A DNA stretch of 64,000 nucleotides from Devosia equisanguinis. GTDB lineage: Bacteria > Pseudomonadota > Alphaproteobacteria > Rhizobiales > Devosiaceae. The stretch lies in assembly GCF_900631955.1 (NCBI RefSeq), contig NZ_UZWD01000025.1, positions 124,001 through 188,000 on the forward strand, given 5' to 3'. A program made the position numbers and the translations under genes. The stretch's first letter is position 1, and each line of letters opens with the position of its first letter. Below, piece by piece: positions 55,350 through 64,000 of the stretch. A model generated the notes under the pieces. That model worked only from the letters and a program-made list of their open reading frames with translations, ran no database searches and had not been told where the DNA came from.

Positions 55350-55388
55350 CCCCGGTGCAAACACAGTTTGTGCCGGGGTTTTTGTTTT
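55350..55388 (+). terminator. Terminator after the third chemoreceptor
   Basis: A stem built on CCCCGG-TGCAAA and TTTG-TGCCGGGG (55350-55378) is followed by a long T-rich run TTTTTGTTTTT. It is one of the strongest terminators in the window. Confidence 0.88.
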
Positions 55389-55510
55389 TCTTGTATGGAG
55401 CAAAACCTGCCAAAACTATCAGATTACGTATATTTACCCACATATAACAATCTATGTTCATAATATTACTTCTCGTATTGTTTTTCATTAACTATTCGCG
55501 CGCAGCCTTG
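55389..55510 (+). promoter_or_regulatory. AT-rich upstream region of the PAS chemoreceptor
   Basis: About 110 bases are much richer in A and T than the rest, with TATATTTACC, CATATAACAATC and CATAATATTAC. Several -10-like boxes are present. Such tracts are bound by nucleoid regulators of the MucR/Ros type in alphaproteobacteria, but the binder is an inference. Confidence 0.45.
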
Positions 55511-55562
55511 CTTGTGAGCCTGTGTCCTCCTCTTGGATGCGGCAAAATTGCGGGACGGTATC

Positions 55563-57296
55563 ATGCGCGGCATTTCCTGGGGCGGAAAACAGCGTGACGA
55601 TGCGGCCAAGGTGGCCGCCATCATGCGCAGCCAGGCCGTTATCGAGTTCGAACTCGACGGCACCATCATTACGGCAAACGACAACTTCCTCCGTGCCATG
55701 GGTTATGAGCTCGTGGCGGTGGCGGGACAGCATCACTCCATGTTCTGCCCACCCGAGGTGGTGCAGAGCACCGAATACAAGACGTTCTGGGGCGATCTGG
55801 CCAAGGGCAAGTTCTATTCGGGCGTGTTCAAGCGGCTGGCCAAGGGCGGGCGCGAGGTCTGGATCCAGGCCAGCTACAATCCGGTGCTCGACAGTGCCGG
55901 CCGGCCGGTCAAGGTCATCAAGTTCGCCACCGACGTCACCGAACAGTCCGAACGTGCGGCCGACCACGCCGCCCAGATATCGGCCATATCCCGGGTGCAG
56001 GCGGTGATCGCCTTCAATCTCGATGGCACGGTGATCGACGCCAATGACAATTTCCTCACCACGGTGGGTTATGGCCGCGAGGAGGTGGTGGGACAGCACC
56101 ATTCCATGTTCTGCGACCCGGCCTATGTGCGCTCGGACGACTACAAGCGCTTCTGGGCGCAATTGCGCGCGGGCGAATTCGTCGCCGCCGAGTTTCATCG
56201 CTTCGGCAAGGGCGGTCGGGAAGTGTGGATCCAGGCCAGCTACAATCCGATTTTCGATGCATCGGGCCGGCCGATAAAGGTCATCAAATACGCGACCGAT
56301 ATCAGCGAGCGCAAACGCGCCGAAGGTATCATCGCCGCCTTGACCGATAGTCTGGCCCGCATGGCCAAGGGCGATTTGGGTGGGCGTATCGACACCGCCT
56401 TTACCGGGCAATACGAGCAATTGCGCCAGGCCTTCAATCGCTCGCTGGGGCAGTTGGAGGGGATCGTGGTCGATCTCCGTCAGGCCTCGCGCGCGCTGCG
56501 CACGGCGACCGGGGAAATCCTGGCCGGGGCCAACGACCTGTCCGAGCGCACCACCCGCCAGGCGGCGACCATCGAGGAAACCTCGGCGGCGGTGGAACAG
56601 GTGAGTGTTGCGGTCGCGGACAATGCCAAGCGCGCCATCTCGGCCAGCGAGCGGGCGCGGCTGCTCGCGACCAATGCCACGGAAGGCGGCACGGTCATGG
56701 GCTCGGCAACCCAGGCCATGCAGGCCATCGAGGCCTCGTCTGCCAAGATTTCCAACATTATCGGACTGATCGACGACATTGCCTTCCAGACCAATCTGCT
56801 GGCCCTCAACGCTTCGGTAGAAGCTGCGCGCGCCGGTGATGCCGGCAAGGGGTTTGCCGTGGTGGCGGTGGAGGTGCGGCGGCTGGCACAAAGCGCCGCC
56901 GGCGCGTCCTCGGAGGTCAAGGCGCTGATCGAGACCAGCGCCGGCGAAGTGCGCACCGGGGCGCAACTGGTCGGTCGGGCCGCCGAGCGGCTCGGCGATA
57001 TCCTGATCGGTGCCGAGGAAAGTGCCGGGCTGATCGACGAGATTGCCAGGGCCAATGCCGCCCAGTCCGGCGCTTTGGAGGAAGTTTCGGTCGCGGTCCG
57101 GCAGATGGACGAGATGACCCAGCACAATGCGGCGCTGGTGGAACAGACCAATGCCGCGATCGAGCAGACCGAAGCCCAGGCCAGCGAGCTCGATCGCATC
57201 GTCGATGTGTTCAAGCTCGACCCCAACTCCGCTGACTCCATGGCGGTGAAAGCAAAGGTGTCATCCGGGGTCAAGATTTTGCGCGCGGCAGGGTAG
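55563..57296 (+). CDS. Soluble methyl-accepting chemotaxis protein with two PAS domains
   Basis: A 577-residue receptor with no membrane helix. Two PAS domains (about residues 18-130 and 140-250) are near copies: each has GQHHSMFC, then [17 protein letters not shown]-like unit ([17 protein letters not shown]) and the signalling domain follow. Receptors of this build (Aer- or BdlA-like) sense redox state or oxygen through heme or FAD; the cofactor cannot be told here. The tail ends [13 protein letters not shown], without the W-x-x-F tether. The start could also be TTG at 55533. Confidence 0.9.
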   Translation: MRGISWGGKQRDDAAKVAAIMRSQAVIEFELDGTIITANDNFLRAMGYELVAVAGQHHSMFCPPEVVQSTEYKTFWGDLAKGKFYSGVFKRLAKGGREVWIQASYNPVLDSAGRPVKVIKFATDVTEQSERAADHAAQISAISRVQAVIAFNLDGTVIDANDNFLTTVGYGREEVVGQHHSMFCDPAYVRSDDYKRFWAQLRAGEFVAAEFHRFGKGGREVWIQASYNPIFDASGRPIKVIKYATDISERKRAEGIIAALTDSLARMAKGDLGGRIDTAFTGQYEQLRQAFNRSLGQLEGIVVDLRQASRALRTATGEILAGANDLSERTTRQAATIEETSAAVEQVSVAVADNAKRAISASERARLLATNATEGGTVMGSATQAMQAIEASSAKISNIIGLIDDIAFQTNLLALNASVEAARAGDAGKGFAVVAVEVRRLAQSAAGASSEVKALIETSAGEVRTGAQLVGRAAERLGDILIGAEESAGLIDEIARANAAQSGALEEVSVAVRQMDEMTQHNAALVEQTNAAIEQTEAQASELDRIVDVFKLDPNSADSMAVKAKVSSGVKILRAAG

Positions 57297-57303
57297 CCGG
57301 ACG

Positions 57304-57318
57304 CCCCGATAATCGGGG
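57304..57318 (+). terminator. Short hairpin after the PAS chemoreceptor
   Basis: CCCCGAT-A-ATCGGGG lies 7 bases past the stop, with only a weak T-run (ATTTATG). It may be a weak terminator. Confidence 0.45.
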
Positions 57319-57337
57319 GATTTATGAGAAATTTACC

Positions 57338-57352
57338 ATAACGTGGTGTTAT
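57338..57352. promoter_or_regulatory. Palindrome upstream of the first globin chemoreceptor
   Basis: ATAAC-GTGGT-GTTAT is a perfect 5-bp inverted repeat, 82 bases before the start, in an AT-rich setting. It could bind a dimeric regulator. Confidence 0.35.
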
Positions 57353-57433
57353 TTCTTTCATCTGACCAAGTCCGGATTTGGGAGTCTCGATTGGAAAGAC
57401 TGACACCGAAGGCAGCGAGAGAGGCGGCACATC

Positions 57434-58987
57434 ATGGCCACGCACGCGCAAGACATTCTGCAATCCAGACTTGATTTTATCGGCCTCGACGAGGCGGCGC
57501 GGGCCAGGCTCGCCAGCGTGCAGGGCACCATCGATGCCCATCTTGAACCGGCGCTCGACCGGTTCTACAGCAAGATCGCTACGGTCCCGGCGGTCAAGCA
57601 GTTCTTCGACGGCCGCCCCCAGATGGACCGCGCCAAGTCCAAGCAGGTGGGGCATTGGCGGGCCATTGCCACCGGACAGTTCGACGACGCCTATATGCAG
57701 GCCAGCACCAAGGTCGGTCTGCGCCACGCCCAGATCGGGCTTGAACCGCGCTGGCATATCGGCGGCTATGGCGTGATCATGGAAACCCTGGTCAAGGGCC
57801 TGTTGCGGGACGTGATGGATGCCGCGCTCGAGCCAAGAGAGCGCCGCTTCGGCCGGCCGGTGGCACGCAGCAAGGCCGAGGTGCAGCCCGAGGTCGAGGC
57901 CATGTCCGAGATCTTGGTGGCAGTGCTCAAATCCATGCTGCTCGATATCGATATCGGTGTTTCCGCCTATTTCGAAAAGCTCACCGGCGATGCGCGCGAC
58001 GCCGATGATGCCGCCCGGGGCCGTATCCAGCAGGCGGTGGCGGCCACTGGCGCCGTGCTCAAGGACATGGCGCAGGGCGATCTCACCGGGCGGGTAACGG
58101 CCGAGCTCGATGCCGAATTCGAACAGATCAAGGTCGATACCAATGCGGTGGCCGAGAAAATGGCCGGCATTGTCGGCCAGCTGCAGCAGACCTCCCGCTC
58201 GCTGCGCACCGCGACCGGAGAAATCCTTGCCGGGGCCAATGACCTGGCCGAGCGCACCACGCGCCAGGCGGCGACCATCGAGGAGACCTCGGCAGCGGTC
58301 GAGCAATTGAGCGCGGCGGTGGTCGAAAATGCCAGCCGGGCCTCGATGGCCAGCGGCAAGGCGCAGTCCCTTGCGCGCAGTGCCACCGATGGCGGCGCGG
58401 TGATGGAGCAGGCCAATGGCGCCATGGGCGCCATCGAAACCTCCTCGGGCAAGATCTCCAATATCATCGGTCTGATCGACGACATTGCCTTCCAGACCAA
58501 CCTTCTGGCGCTCAATGCCTCGGTGGAAGCGGCGCGCGCCGGCGATGCCGGCAAGGGTTTTGCGGTGGTGGCGGTGGAAGTGCGGCGCCTGGCGCAAAGC
58601 GCTGCCAATGCCTCGGCCGAGGTCAAACAGTTGATCGAGGCCAGCGCCGCCGAGGTCAAGACCGGCAGCCAATTGGTGGCACGCGCCGCCGAAATGCTGC
58701 TCGACATCCTCTCAGGCGCCGAAGAGAGCGCGACCCTGATCGATACCATCGCCCAGGCCAATAAGAGCCAGTCCGCGGCGCTGGGCGAGGTTGCCGTGGC
58801 AGTGCGCCAGATGGACGAGATGACCCAGCACAATGCGGCGCTGGTCGAGGAGATGAATGCCTCCATCGAACAGACAGAGGCCCAGGCCGTGTCGCTGGAC
58901 GGCATTGTCGAGGTGTTCCGGGTCGATGGCTCGGCCTCGGCTGCGCGGCGGGCGGGGCAGGGGATGCGGCTGGTGCGCGCTGGGTAG
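57434..58987 (+). CDS. Globin-coupled chemoreceptor (HemAT-like), first copy
   Basis: A 517-residue soluble receptor. Residues 1-155 form a protoglobin sensor: the probable proximal heme ligand is H98 in [19 protein letters not shown], with Y45 (LDRFYSKI) where HemAT has its distal tyrosine. A HAMP-like unit (MAQGDLTGRVTAELD) and a full methyl-accepting domain follow. HemAT-type receptors steer aerotaxis by binding O2. The tail is GQGMRLVRAG, without a W-x-x-F end. The next gene is a close paralogue. Confidence 0.93.
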   Translation: MATHAQDILQSRLDFIGLDEAARARLASVQGTIDAHLEPALDRFYSKIATVPAVKQFFDGRPQMDRAKSKQVGHWRAIATGQFDDAYMQASTKVGLRHAQIGLEPRWHIGGYGVIMETLVKGLLRDVMDAALEPRERRFGRPVARSKAEVQPEVEAMSEILVAVLKSMLLDIDIGVSAYFEKLTGDARDADDAARGRIQQAVAATGAVLKDMAQGDLTGRVTAELDAEFEQIKVDTNAVAEKMAGIVGQLQQTSRSLRTATGEILAGANDLAERTTRQAATIEETSAAVEQLSAAVVENASRASMASGKAQSLARSATDGGAVMEQANGAMGAIETSSGKISNIIGLIDDIAFQTNLLALNASVEAARAGDAGKGFAVVAVEVRRLAQSAANASAEVKQLIEASAAEVKTGSQLVARAAEMLLDILSGAEESATLIDTIAQANKSQSAALGEVAVAVRQMDEMTQHNAALVEEMNASIEQTEAQAVSLDGIVEVFRVDGSASAARRAGQGMRLVRAG

Positions 58988-59097
58988 CGGGGTCGGACGT
59001 AGACAAACGCTTAACCCTAAGCCGATAGCACAGGACCAGGCCTTGGGGCGCCATGCCCCATGGCCAGCGTCAAACTCACTGCGATCGGCTTCTCGGT

Positions 59098-60630
59098 ATG
59101 TCTTTTCCGGCCCAACCCAACCTGCAAACACGCCTGGATTTCGTCGGGCTCGACATGGAGGCGCGGGCAAGGCTGGCCCAGTCGCAGGCCCGGGTAGAGG
59201 CGCATCTGGAGCCGGCGCTCGATCGCTTCTATGGCCTGCTCGCCGCCGTGCCCGAGGTGGCGCGCTTCTTCGACGGCAAGGCGCAGATGAACCGCGCCCA
59301 GGGCAAGCAGATCGGCCATTGGCAGGCCATTGCCGGCGGTCAGTTCGACGACGACTATTTCCAGTCCAGCACCCGCATTGGCCTGCGGCACGCCCAGATC
59401 GGGCTCGAGCCGCGCTGGCATATCGGGGGCTATAGCCTCATCATGGAAACCCTGGTCAAGGGCCTGGTGCATGACCTGATGGCCGAGGCCCTGACCCCGC
59501 AGAAAGGCTTGTTCGGCCGCGCCGTGCCGCGCGATCCCGAAGCGGTGCTCGCCGATGCCGACGCCATGGCGGAGACGCTGGTGGTGGTGCTTAAGGCGAT
59601 GATGCTCGACATCGATATCGGCGTCTCCGCCTATTTCGGCAAGCTCACCGAGGACGCGCGGGCGCTCGAAGAGGGGGCGCGCGACAAGATCCGCAAGGCG
59701 GTTAGCGCCACCGGGTCGGTGCTGCGCGACGTCGCCGCCGGCGATCTCACCAGCCGGGTGACCGCCGAGCTCGATGCCGAGTTCGACCAGATCAAGGCCG
59801 ACACCAATGCGGTGGCCGAGCGGCTGGCCGATATCGTGGGCCGGCTGCAGCAGACGTCGCGGTCGCTCAAGACCGCGACCGGGGAAATCCTGGCTGGAGC
59901 CAACGATCTCTCCGAGCGCACGACACGGCAGGCCGCGACCATCGAACAGACCTCGGCGGCGATCGAGCAATTGTCCTCCGTCGTCATGGAAAATGCACGT
60001 CGCGCCCTTACCGCCAGCGAAAAGGCCAAGGTGGTGGCTCAGAGTGCCACCCAAGGCGGCGAGGTGATGAGGCAAGCCAATGACGCCATGACCGCCATCG
60101 AGACCTCATCGGCCAAGATTTCCAACATTATCGGTCTGATCGACGATATCGCCTTCCAGACCAATCTGCTGGCGCTCAACGCCTCGGTGGAAGCGGCGCG
60201 CGCCGGGGAGGCCGGCAAGGGTTTTGCCGTTGTCGCGGTGGAAGTGCGCCGCCTGGCCCAGAGTGCCGCCAATGCTTCGGCCGAGGTCAAGGCGCTGATC
60301 GATACCAGTGCTGCCGAAGTGCGCGGTGGCAGCCACAAGGTGTCGCAGGCCGCCGAAGTGCTGCTCGACATTCTGGCCGGCACTCAGGAAAGCGCGGAAC
60401 TGATCGACACCATCGCCCAGGCCAATCGCAGCCAGTCCACCGCGCTGGACGAGGTGACGGTGGCGGTGCGCACCATGGATGAGATGACCCAGCATAATGC
60501 GGCGCTGGTGGAAGAGACGAATGCCGCCATCGAGCAGACCGAAGCCCAGGCCAGCGATCTCGACCGCATCATCGACGTGTTCCGCATCGGCGCGGAGGCC
60601 TATCGCCCCATGCGCCGGCTGGCGTCTTGA
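59098..60630 (+). CDS. Globin-coupled chemoreceptor (HemAT-like), second copy
   Basis: A 510-residue paralogue of the preceding receptor. The protoglobin keeps H98 ([14 protein letters not shown]) and Y45 (LDRFYGLL) at exactly the same residue numbers when the ATG at 59098 is used, which supports that start over one at 59053. HAMP-like [15 protein letters not shown] and a full signalling domain follow; the tail is [11 protein letters not shown]. The pair suggests two O2 affinities or two gases sensed. It lies 110 bases behind the first copy. Confidence 0.93.
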   Translation: MSFPAQPNLQTRLDFVGLDMEARARLAQSQARVEAHLEPALDRFYGLLAAVPEVARFFDGKAQMNRAQGKQIGHWQAIAGGQFDDDYFQSSTRIGLRHAQIGLEPRWHIGGYSLIMETLVKGLVHDLMAEALTPQKGLFGRAVPRDPEAVLADADAMAETLVVVLKAMMLDIDIGVSAYFGKLTEDARALEEGARDKIRKAVSATGSVLRDVAAGDLTSRVTAELDAEFDQIKADTNAVAERLADIVGRLQQTSRSLKTATGEILAGANDLSERTTRQAATIEQTSAAIEQLSSVVMENARRALTASEKAKVVAQSATQGGEVMRQANDAMTAIETSSAKISNIIGLIDDIAFQTNLLALNASVEAARAGEAGKGFAVVAVEVRRLAQSAANASAEVKALIDTSAAEVRGGSHKVSQAAEVLLDILAGTQESAELIDTIAQANRSQSTALDEVTVAVRTMDEMTQHNAALVEETNAAIEQTEAQASDLDRIIDVFRIGAEAYRPMRRLAS

Positions 60631-60674
60631 GCGCGTCGGGGCTACTGGTCTTGAGCGTTTCAGGAGAGCTAAAA

Positions 60675-61037
60675 ATGGTTCGTATCGGCCTTGTTGCCCA
60701 TGACGACAAGAAAGACGATCTCTGCCGCTGGGCCGAGCATCACCGCGACAAGCTCGCCTTGCACGAGCTGTGGGGTACCGGCACCACCGGCAGCCGGATC
60801 ATGGCGGCCACGGGCCTCGAGGTTACCCTGCTCAAGAGTGGCCCGCTGGGCGGCGACCAGCAATTGGGCGCCATGATCTGCGAGGGACGGCTGGATGTGC
60901 TGATCTTTTTCATCGATCCGCTCTCCGCCCAGCCTCATGACGTGGATGTGAAGGCGCTGACGCGGCTGGCAACACTCTACGATGTCCCGCTTGCCAACAA
61001 TAAATCGACTGCGGACGCGGTTCTGGCGGCTGTCTAA
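60675..61037 (+). CDS. mgsA: Methylglyoxal synthase
   Basis: MgsA turns dihydroxyacetone phosphate into methylglyoxal and phosphate, an overflow route when phosphate is low. The 120-residue protein has the start RIGLVAHDDKKDDLC with the catalytic aspartate region, ELWGTGTTG for phosphate binding, GPLGGDQQLGA and FFIDPLSAQPHDVDVKAL. AGGAGAG lies 7 bases before the ATG at 60675. It stands between the receptors and the ABC operon, 104 bases before livG. Confidence 0.95.
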   Translation: MVRIGLVAHDDKKDDLCRWAEHHRDKLALHELWGTGTTGSRIMAATGLEVTLLKSGPLGGDQQLGAMICEGRLDVLIFFIDPLSAQPHDVDVKALTRLATLYDVPLANNKSTADAVLAAV

Positions 61038-61141
61038 CCGGCCGGTTACTGTTGACCGCTCCGTGCTCTTATGAGCAGATGCCACAAAATTGCCCGGATT
61101 AAACCGGGCGGCATGGCACTCAGGAATCCGGGACGGTTTTA

Positions 61142-61924
61142 GTGACCTCCGACTTGGTTATTGACGTTCGCAACGTCACAAAACGCTTTGGCGGCCTGGT
61201 GGCCGTCAATAATTGCTCCCTTGCGGTCCGACGCGGCTCCGTCACCGGCCTGATCGGGCCCAATGGTGCGGGCAAGTCGAGCCTGTTCAACATCGTCGCC
61301 GGCAATATCGTGCCCGACGACGGGCAGGTGATCTTCGACGGCACGGATGTGACGGGGATGAAGCCGCATCAGCTGTTCGGCATCGGCATGCTGCGCACGT
61401 TCCAGATCGCGCATGAATTCAGCCAGATGACGGCGCTGGAAAACCTGATGATGGTTCCAGGCGACCAGCCGGGTGAGCATCTCATCGATACCTGGTTCCG
61501 GCCGCGCCTGGTGCGCAGCCGCGAGACCGAGGTGCGCAAGAAGGCGCTCGACGTCATCGATTTTCTCAAGCTCGGCCATGTGCGCAACGAGCTGGCCGGC
61601 AATCTCTCTGGTGGCCAGAAGAAGCTGCTCGAACTCGGTCGCACCATGATGGTCGATGCCAAGGTGGTGCTGCTCGACGAGGTGGCGGCGGGCGTCAACA
61701 AGACGCTGCTCAACGATCTGGCCGCCAATATCGAGCGGATGAACCGCGAGCTGGGCTACACCTTCTTCGTCATCGAGCACGATATGGACCTGATCGGGCG
61801 GTTGTGCGATCCCGTGATCGTCATGGCGCAGGGCGAAAAGATTGCCGAGGGCCCAATGGCCGACATTCGGGCCAATCCGGCCATCGTCGAAGCCTATTTC
61901 GGCACGCCGGTGGAGGCTGCTTGA
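61142..61924 (+). CDS. livG: Branched-chain amino acid-type ABC transporter ATPase (LivG-like)
   Basis: A 260-residue ATPase of the HAAT family. Walker A is GPNGAGKSS near residues 40-48, signature LSGGQKKLLEL near 158, and Walker B VVLLDEVAAGVN, where DEV-AAG replaces the more usual DEP-x-x-G, as occurs in LivG relatives. The start is GTG. Its TGA shares one base with the ATG of livF. The order livG-livF-livH-livM is a complete transporter core; no periplasmic binding protein is in the window, so the substrate (branched-chain amino acid, urea, amide or other) is open. Confidence 0.9.
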   Translation: MTSDLVIDVRNVTKRFGGLVAVNNCSLAVRRGSVTGLIGPNGAGKSSLFNIVAGNIVPDDGQVIFDGTDVTGMKPHQLFGIGMLRTFQIAHEFSQMTALENLMMVPGDQPGEHLIDTWFRPRLVRSRETEVRKKALDVIDFLKLGHVRNELAGNLSGGQKKLLELGRTMMVDAKVVLLDEVAAGVNKTLLNDLAANIERMNRELGYTFFVIEHDMDLIGRLCDPVIVMAQGEKIAEGPMADIRANPAIVEAYFGTPVEAA

Positions 61925-62628
61925 TGCCCCTGATCGAATTGAAACACGTCGTGGGCGGCTATGGCGGCGCGCCCATCCTCAATGGCGTCAACATGGCCAT
62001 CGACAAGAGCGATATCGGCGTCATCGTTGGCCCCAATGGTGCCGGCAAGTCGACCACGCTCAAGGCTATTTTCGGCCTGCTCAAGGTCACCGGCGGGACC
62101 ATCGAATTTGGTGGCGAGAACATCGCCAATTCCCTGCCCGACAGGCTGGTGCCCAAGGGGCTTTCCTTCGTGCCGCAGGAGAAGAATGTCTTCACCTCGA
62201 TGAGCGTCGAGGAAAACCTGGAAATGGGTGCATTCACCCGCACCGACGATTTCTCCGAGACCATGCAGTGGGTCTATGAAATGTTCCCGGTGCTGGCGGA
62301 AAAGCGCCGCCAGCCCGCGGGGGAACTCTCGGGCGGTCAGCGGCAGATGGTGGCCATGGGCCGCGCGCTGATGAGCCGGCCGAGCCTGCTCATGCTCGAT
62401 GAACCCTCTGCCGGCCTCAGCCCGCGCTATGTCATCGAAATCTTCGAGACCATCGTGCGCGTCAACCAGGAAGGCGTCGGCATTCTCATGGTCGAGCAGA
62501 ATGCCCGCCAGGCGCTGGCCTTTGCGTCCAAGGGATTTGTGCTGGCCCAGGGCCAGAACCGTTTCACCGGCACCGGGCCGGAACTGATTGCCGACCCCGA
62601 GGTCGCCAAGTCTTTCCTGGGGGGCTGA
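61924..62628 (+). CDS. livF: Branched-chain amino acid-type ABC transporter ATPase (LivF-like)
   Basis: A 234-residue ATPase, partner of LivG. Walker A GPNGAGKST near residues 37-45, LSGGQRQMVAMGRALM near 137, and Walker B LLMLDEPSAGLSP. The start MPLIELKHV overlaps the stop of livG, so it is coupled. An upstream in-frame ATG at 61804 lies within livG and is rejected. Confidence 0.9.
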   Translation: MPLIELKHVVGGYGGAPILNGVNMAIDKSDIGVIVGPNGAGKSTTLKAIFGLLKVTGGTIEFGGENIANSLPDRLVPKGLSFVPQEKNVFTSMSVEENLEMGAFTRTDDFSETMQWVYEMFPVLAEKRRQPAGELSGGQRQMVAMGRALMSRPSLLMLDEPSAGLSPRYVIEIFETIVRVNQEGVGILMVEQNARQALAFASKGFVLAQGQNRFTGTGPELIADPEVAKSFLGG

Positions 62629-62631
62629 GCC

Positions 62632-63636
62632 ATGACCGAGCTGATTTTCTTCATCAACCAGGTGGTGATCTCCGGTCTGGTCCTGGGCTGCATCTATGCG
62701 CTGGGGGCGGTCGGCATCACGCTGATCTTCGGCATTCTGCGCTTTGCGCACTTTGCCCATTCCGAGCTGATGACCTCGGGCGCTTTCTTTGCCTTTCTGT
62801 TGGCCGGCGCCTTTGCTGCCTGGGGCATTGTCACGCCGATCCCTACCGGCTTCGTCGTCCTGCCCATCGCTATGGTGTTGTCGGCGATCCTGGCGCTGGG
62901 GATCGACAAGGGCTTTTATGCACCGCTGCGCAAACGTGGCGCCAAGCCGGTGACGCTGCTGATCGCCTCGATCGGCGTGACGCTGATGATCCAGGGCCTT
63001 ATCCGCCTGTTCTTCGGCGCCGGCTCCTACTCCTTTTTCGAGAACGAGCCCAAGGATGTGTTCCGCATCGACCTCAACATGCTCGGCTCGACCCGGCCGC
63101 TGGTGATCACCGAGCCGCAGGTGCTGATGATCGTGCTGACGCTGATCGCGGTTTTGGCGCTGCACTTCTTCCTCACCCGCACGCGGCTGGGCAAGGCGAT
63201 GCGCGCCATGGCCGACAATGCCGATCTGGCGCAGGTGTCGGGCATCAACACGGCTCTGGTGGTGCGGGTCACCTGGATCATTGCCGGAGCGTTGGGGTGC
63301 CTGGCCGGTACGCTGCTGGCGCTCGATGTGACGCTGAAGCCGGACTTGGCCTTCAACATCATCATCCCGATCTTTGCCGCCGCCATCGTCGGTGGGCTGG
63401 GCCAGTCCTATGGCGCCATTGCCGGGGGGCTGCTCATCGGCTTTGCCGAGACGCTGGCTGTCTTCAACTGGACCATGGTTCTGCGCCCGCTCAACGCCAT
63501 CCTGCCCGACTGGATGCAACTGCCCCCAACCCTGGCGCTGGTGCCGACGGAATATAAGCTCACCGTGGCTTTCGTCATCCTGGTCATCACCCTTCTGGTC
63601 CGACCGACGGGTATCTTCAAGGGAGCCTCGTCATGA
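62632..63636 (+). CDS. livH: Branched-chain amino acid-type ABC permease (LivH-like)
   Basis: A 334-residue membrane protein with about eight helices: the first is VVISGLVLGCIYALGAVGIT. The ATPase-contact segment is TRLGKAMRAMADNADLAQVSGIN, characteristic of LivH. It starts 3 bases after livF and overlaps livM by 4 bases. Confidence 0.9.
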   Translation: MTELIFFINQVVISGLVLGCIYALGAVGITLIFGILRFAHFAHSELMTSGAFFAFLLAGAFAAWGIVTPIPTGFVVLPIAMVLSAILALGIDKGFYAPLRKRGAKPVTLLIASIGVTLMIQGLIRLFFGAGSYSFFENEPKDVFRIDLNMLGSTRPLVITEPQVLMIVLTLIAVLALHFFLTRTRLGKAMRAMADNADLAQVSGINTALVVRVTWIIAGALGCLAGTLLALDVTLKPDLAFNIIIPIFAAAIVGGLGQSYGAIAGGLLIGFAETLAVFNWTMVLRPLNAILPDWMQLPPTLALVPTEYKLTVAFVILVITLLVRPTGIFKGASS

Positions 63637-64000
63637 TCGCTCGTTCCCTCTCGCTGTTTGGCGGCCTGTTCGTACTCATCCTGGTGATCGGCTGGGTCAT
63701 GGGCGCGCCCTTTACCTCGTCGCGCCTCGTCGAAGCGGCCGCCTATGCGCTCATCGCCCTCGGCCTCAATATCCAGTGGGGTTATGGCGGCCTGTTCAAT
63801 TTCGGCATTATGGGCTTCCTGATGGTGGGCGGCGCTGCCGTCACCTTCATATCCTATCCGGTCAATGCAGTGTTCTGGGGCTCGGAAGGTCCCGCCATGC
63901 TGGGGCGGGCGCTGCTGGCCTTCTTTGTGGGCGCGTTGATCGTGCTCGCCGCGCGGCAGAGCCATCGCGTCGGTATCACCGGCAAATGGAAGACGGCGCT
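63633..64000 (+). CDS. livM: Branched-chain amino acid-type ABC permease (LivM-like), partial
   Basis: The frame starts with ATG at 63633, overlapping the stop of livH, and is open to the window end (122 residues). Three hydrophobic helices are visible; the segment YALIALGLNIQWGYGGLFNF is the LivM signature region near the N-terminus. The remaining two thirds lie outside the window. Confidence 0.85.
   Translation, partial: MIARSLSLFGGLFVLILVIGWVMGAPFTSSRLVEAAAYALIALGLNIQWGYGGLFNFGIMGFLMVGGAAVTFISYPVNAVFWGSEGPAMLGRALLAFFVGALIVLAARQSHRVGITGKWKTA

Noticed and set aside
56480-58672. Minus-strand frame of 730 codons opposite the PAS and globin receptors
   Set aside because: It spans two genes and their gap, and its repeats mirror the repeated signalling domains. 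An artefact of codon bias.
1-64000. tRNA and rRNA genes
   Set aside because: I looked for cloverleaf ends, T-loop GGTTCRA boxes and rRNA-like stretches in the gaps and found none convincing.

Overview
The window is high-GC DNA with the gene order and protein types of a Hyphomicrobiales alphaproteobacterium, most like Devosia. The supporting blocks are ftsEX, argH divergent from tlpA, secA/ppiC-type foldase/argJ, cobS-cobT, bolA/DnaJ-like, aroK-aroB-hlyC, xerD-accA, and helicase/S4/fdxA/carD. The genus is an inference from overall similarity. I see no rRNA, tRNA, CRISPR array, insertion sequence or prophage.

Bases 1-13,440 are mostly housekeeping: ftsE-ftsX, a zinc-ribbon membrane protein and a CpdR-like response regulator, lysA, a ChaC-like gene enclosed by palindromic repeats, argH divergent from tlpA, two tiny YjfB-like proteins, rhomboid, cob(I)alamin adenosyltransferase, a small twin-membrane protein, a LysR regulator facing an NAD-binding protein, gluQ and an AlkA-like glycosylase. 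Bases 13,456-25,400 carry two tandem LuxR-type paralogues, an outer-membrane beta-barrel, an esterase, an HNH protein, DsbB, a DUF72 protein, a thermonuclease-like protein overlapping an M48 lipoprotein protease, an isolated Flp pilin, mutT-GNAT-argJ and a VOC protein.

Bases 25,471-47,498 are core again: parvulin-type foldase and secA (divergent), a YafK-like L,D-transpeptidase with a cysteine-bearing membrane partner, a phytase-like esterase overlapping cobT, cobS, a J-domain protein divergent from bolA, hlyC/corC-aroB-aroK, a small membrane protein overlapping xerD, accA, carD, fdxA, a GNAT protein, an S4 RNA-binding protein and a SUV3-like helicase.

Bases 48,188-60,630 are the distinctive part: six chemoreceptor genes in a row, all on the plus strand. 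The first three are membrane receptors (one Cache-like and frameshifted in its HAMP domain, one with an unclassified periplasmic sensor, one double-Cache-like) and end in a W-x-x-F tail typical of CheR/CheB tethers. The last three are soluble receptors, one with tandem PAS domains and two with protoglobin domains, and they lack the tail. No cheA, cheW, cheY, cheR or cheB is present, so the array must feed signalling proteins encoded elsewhere. After it come mgsA (methylglyoxal synthase) and a branched-chain-amino-acid-type ABC operon (livG, livF, livH, partial livM) that runs off the end.

Starts were chosen by ribosome-binding site, family length and operon overlap. Several genes use TTG or GTG.
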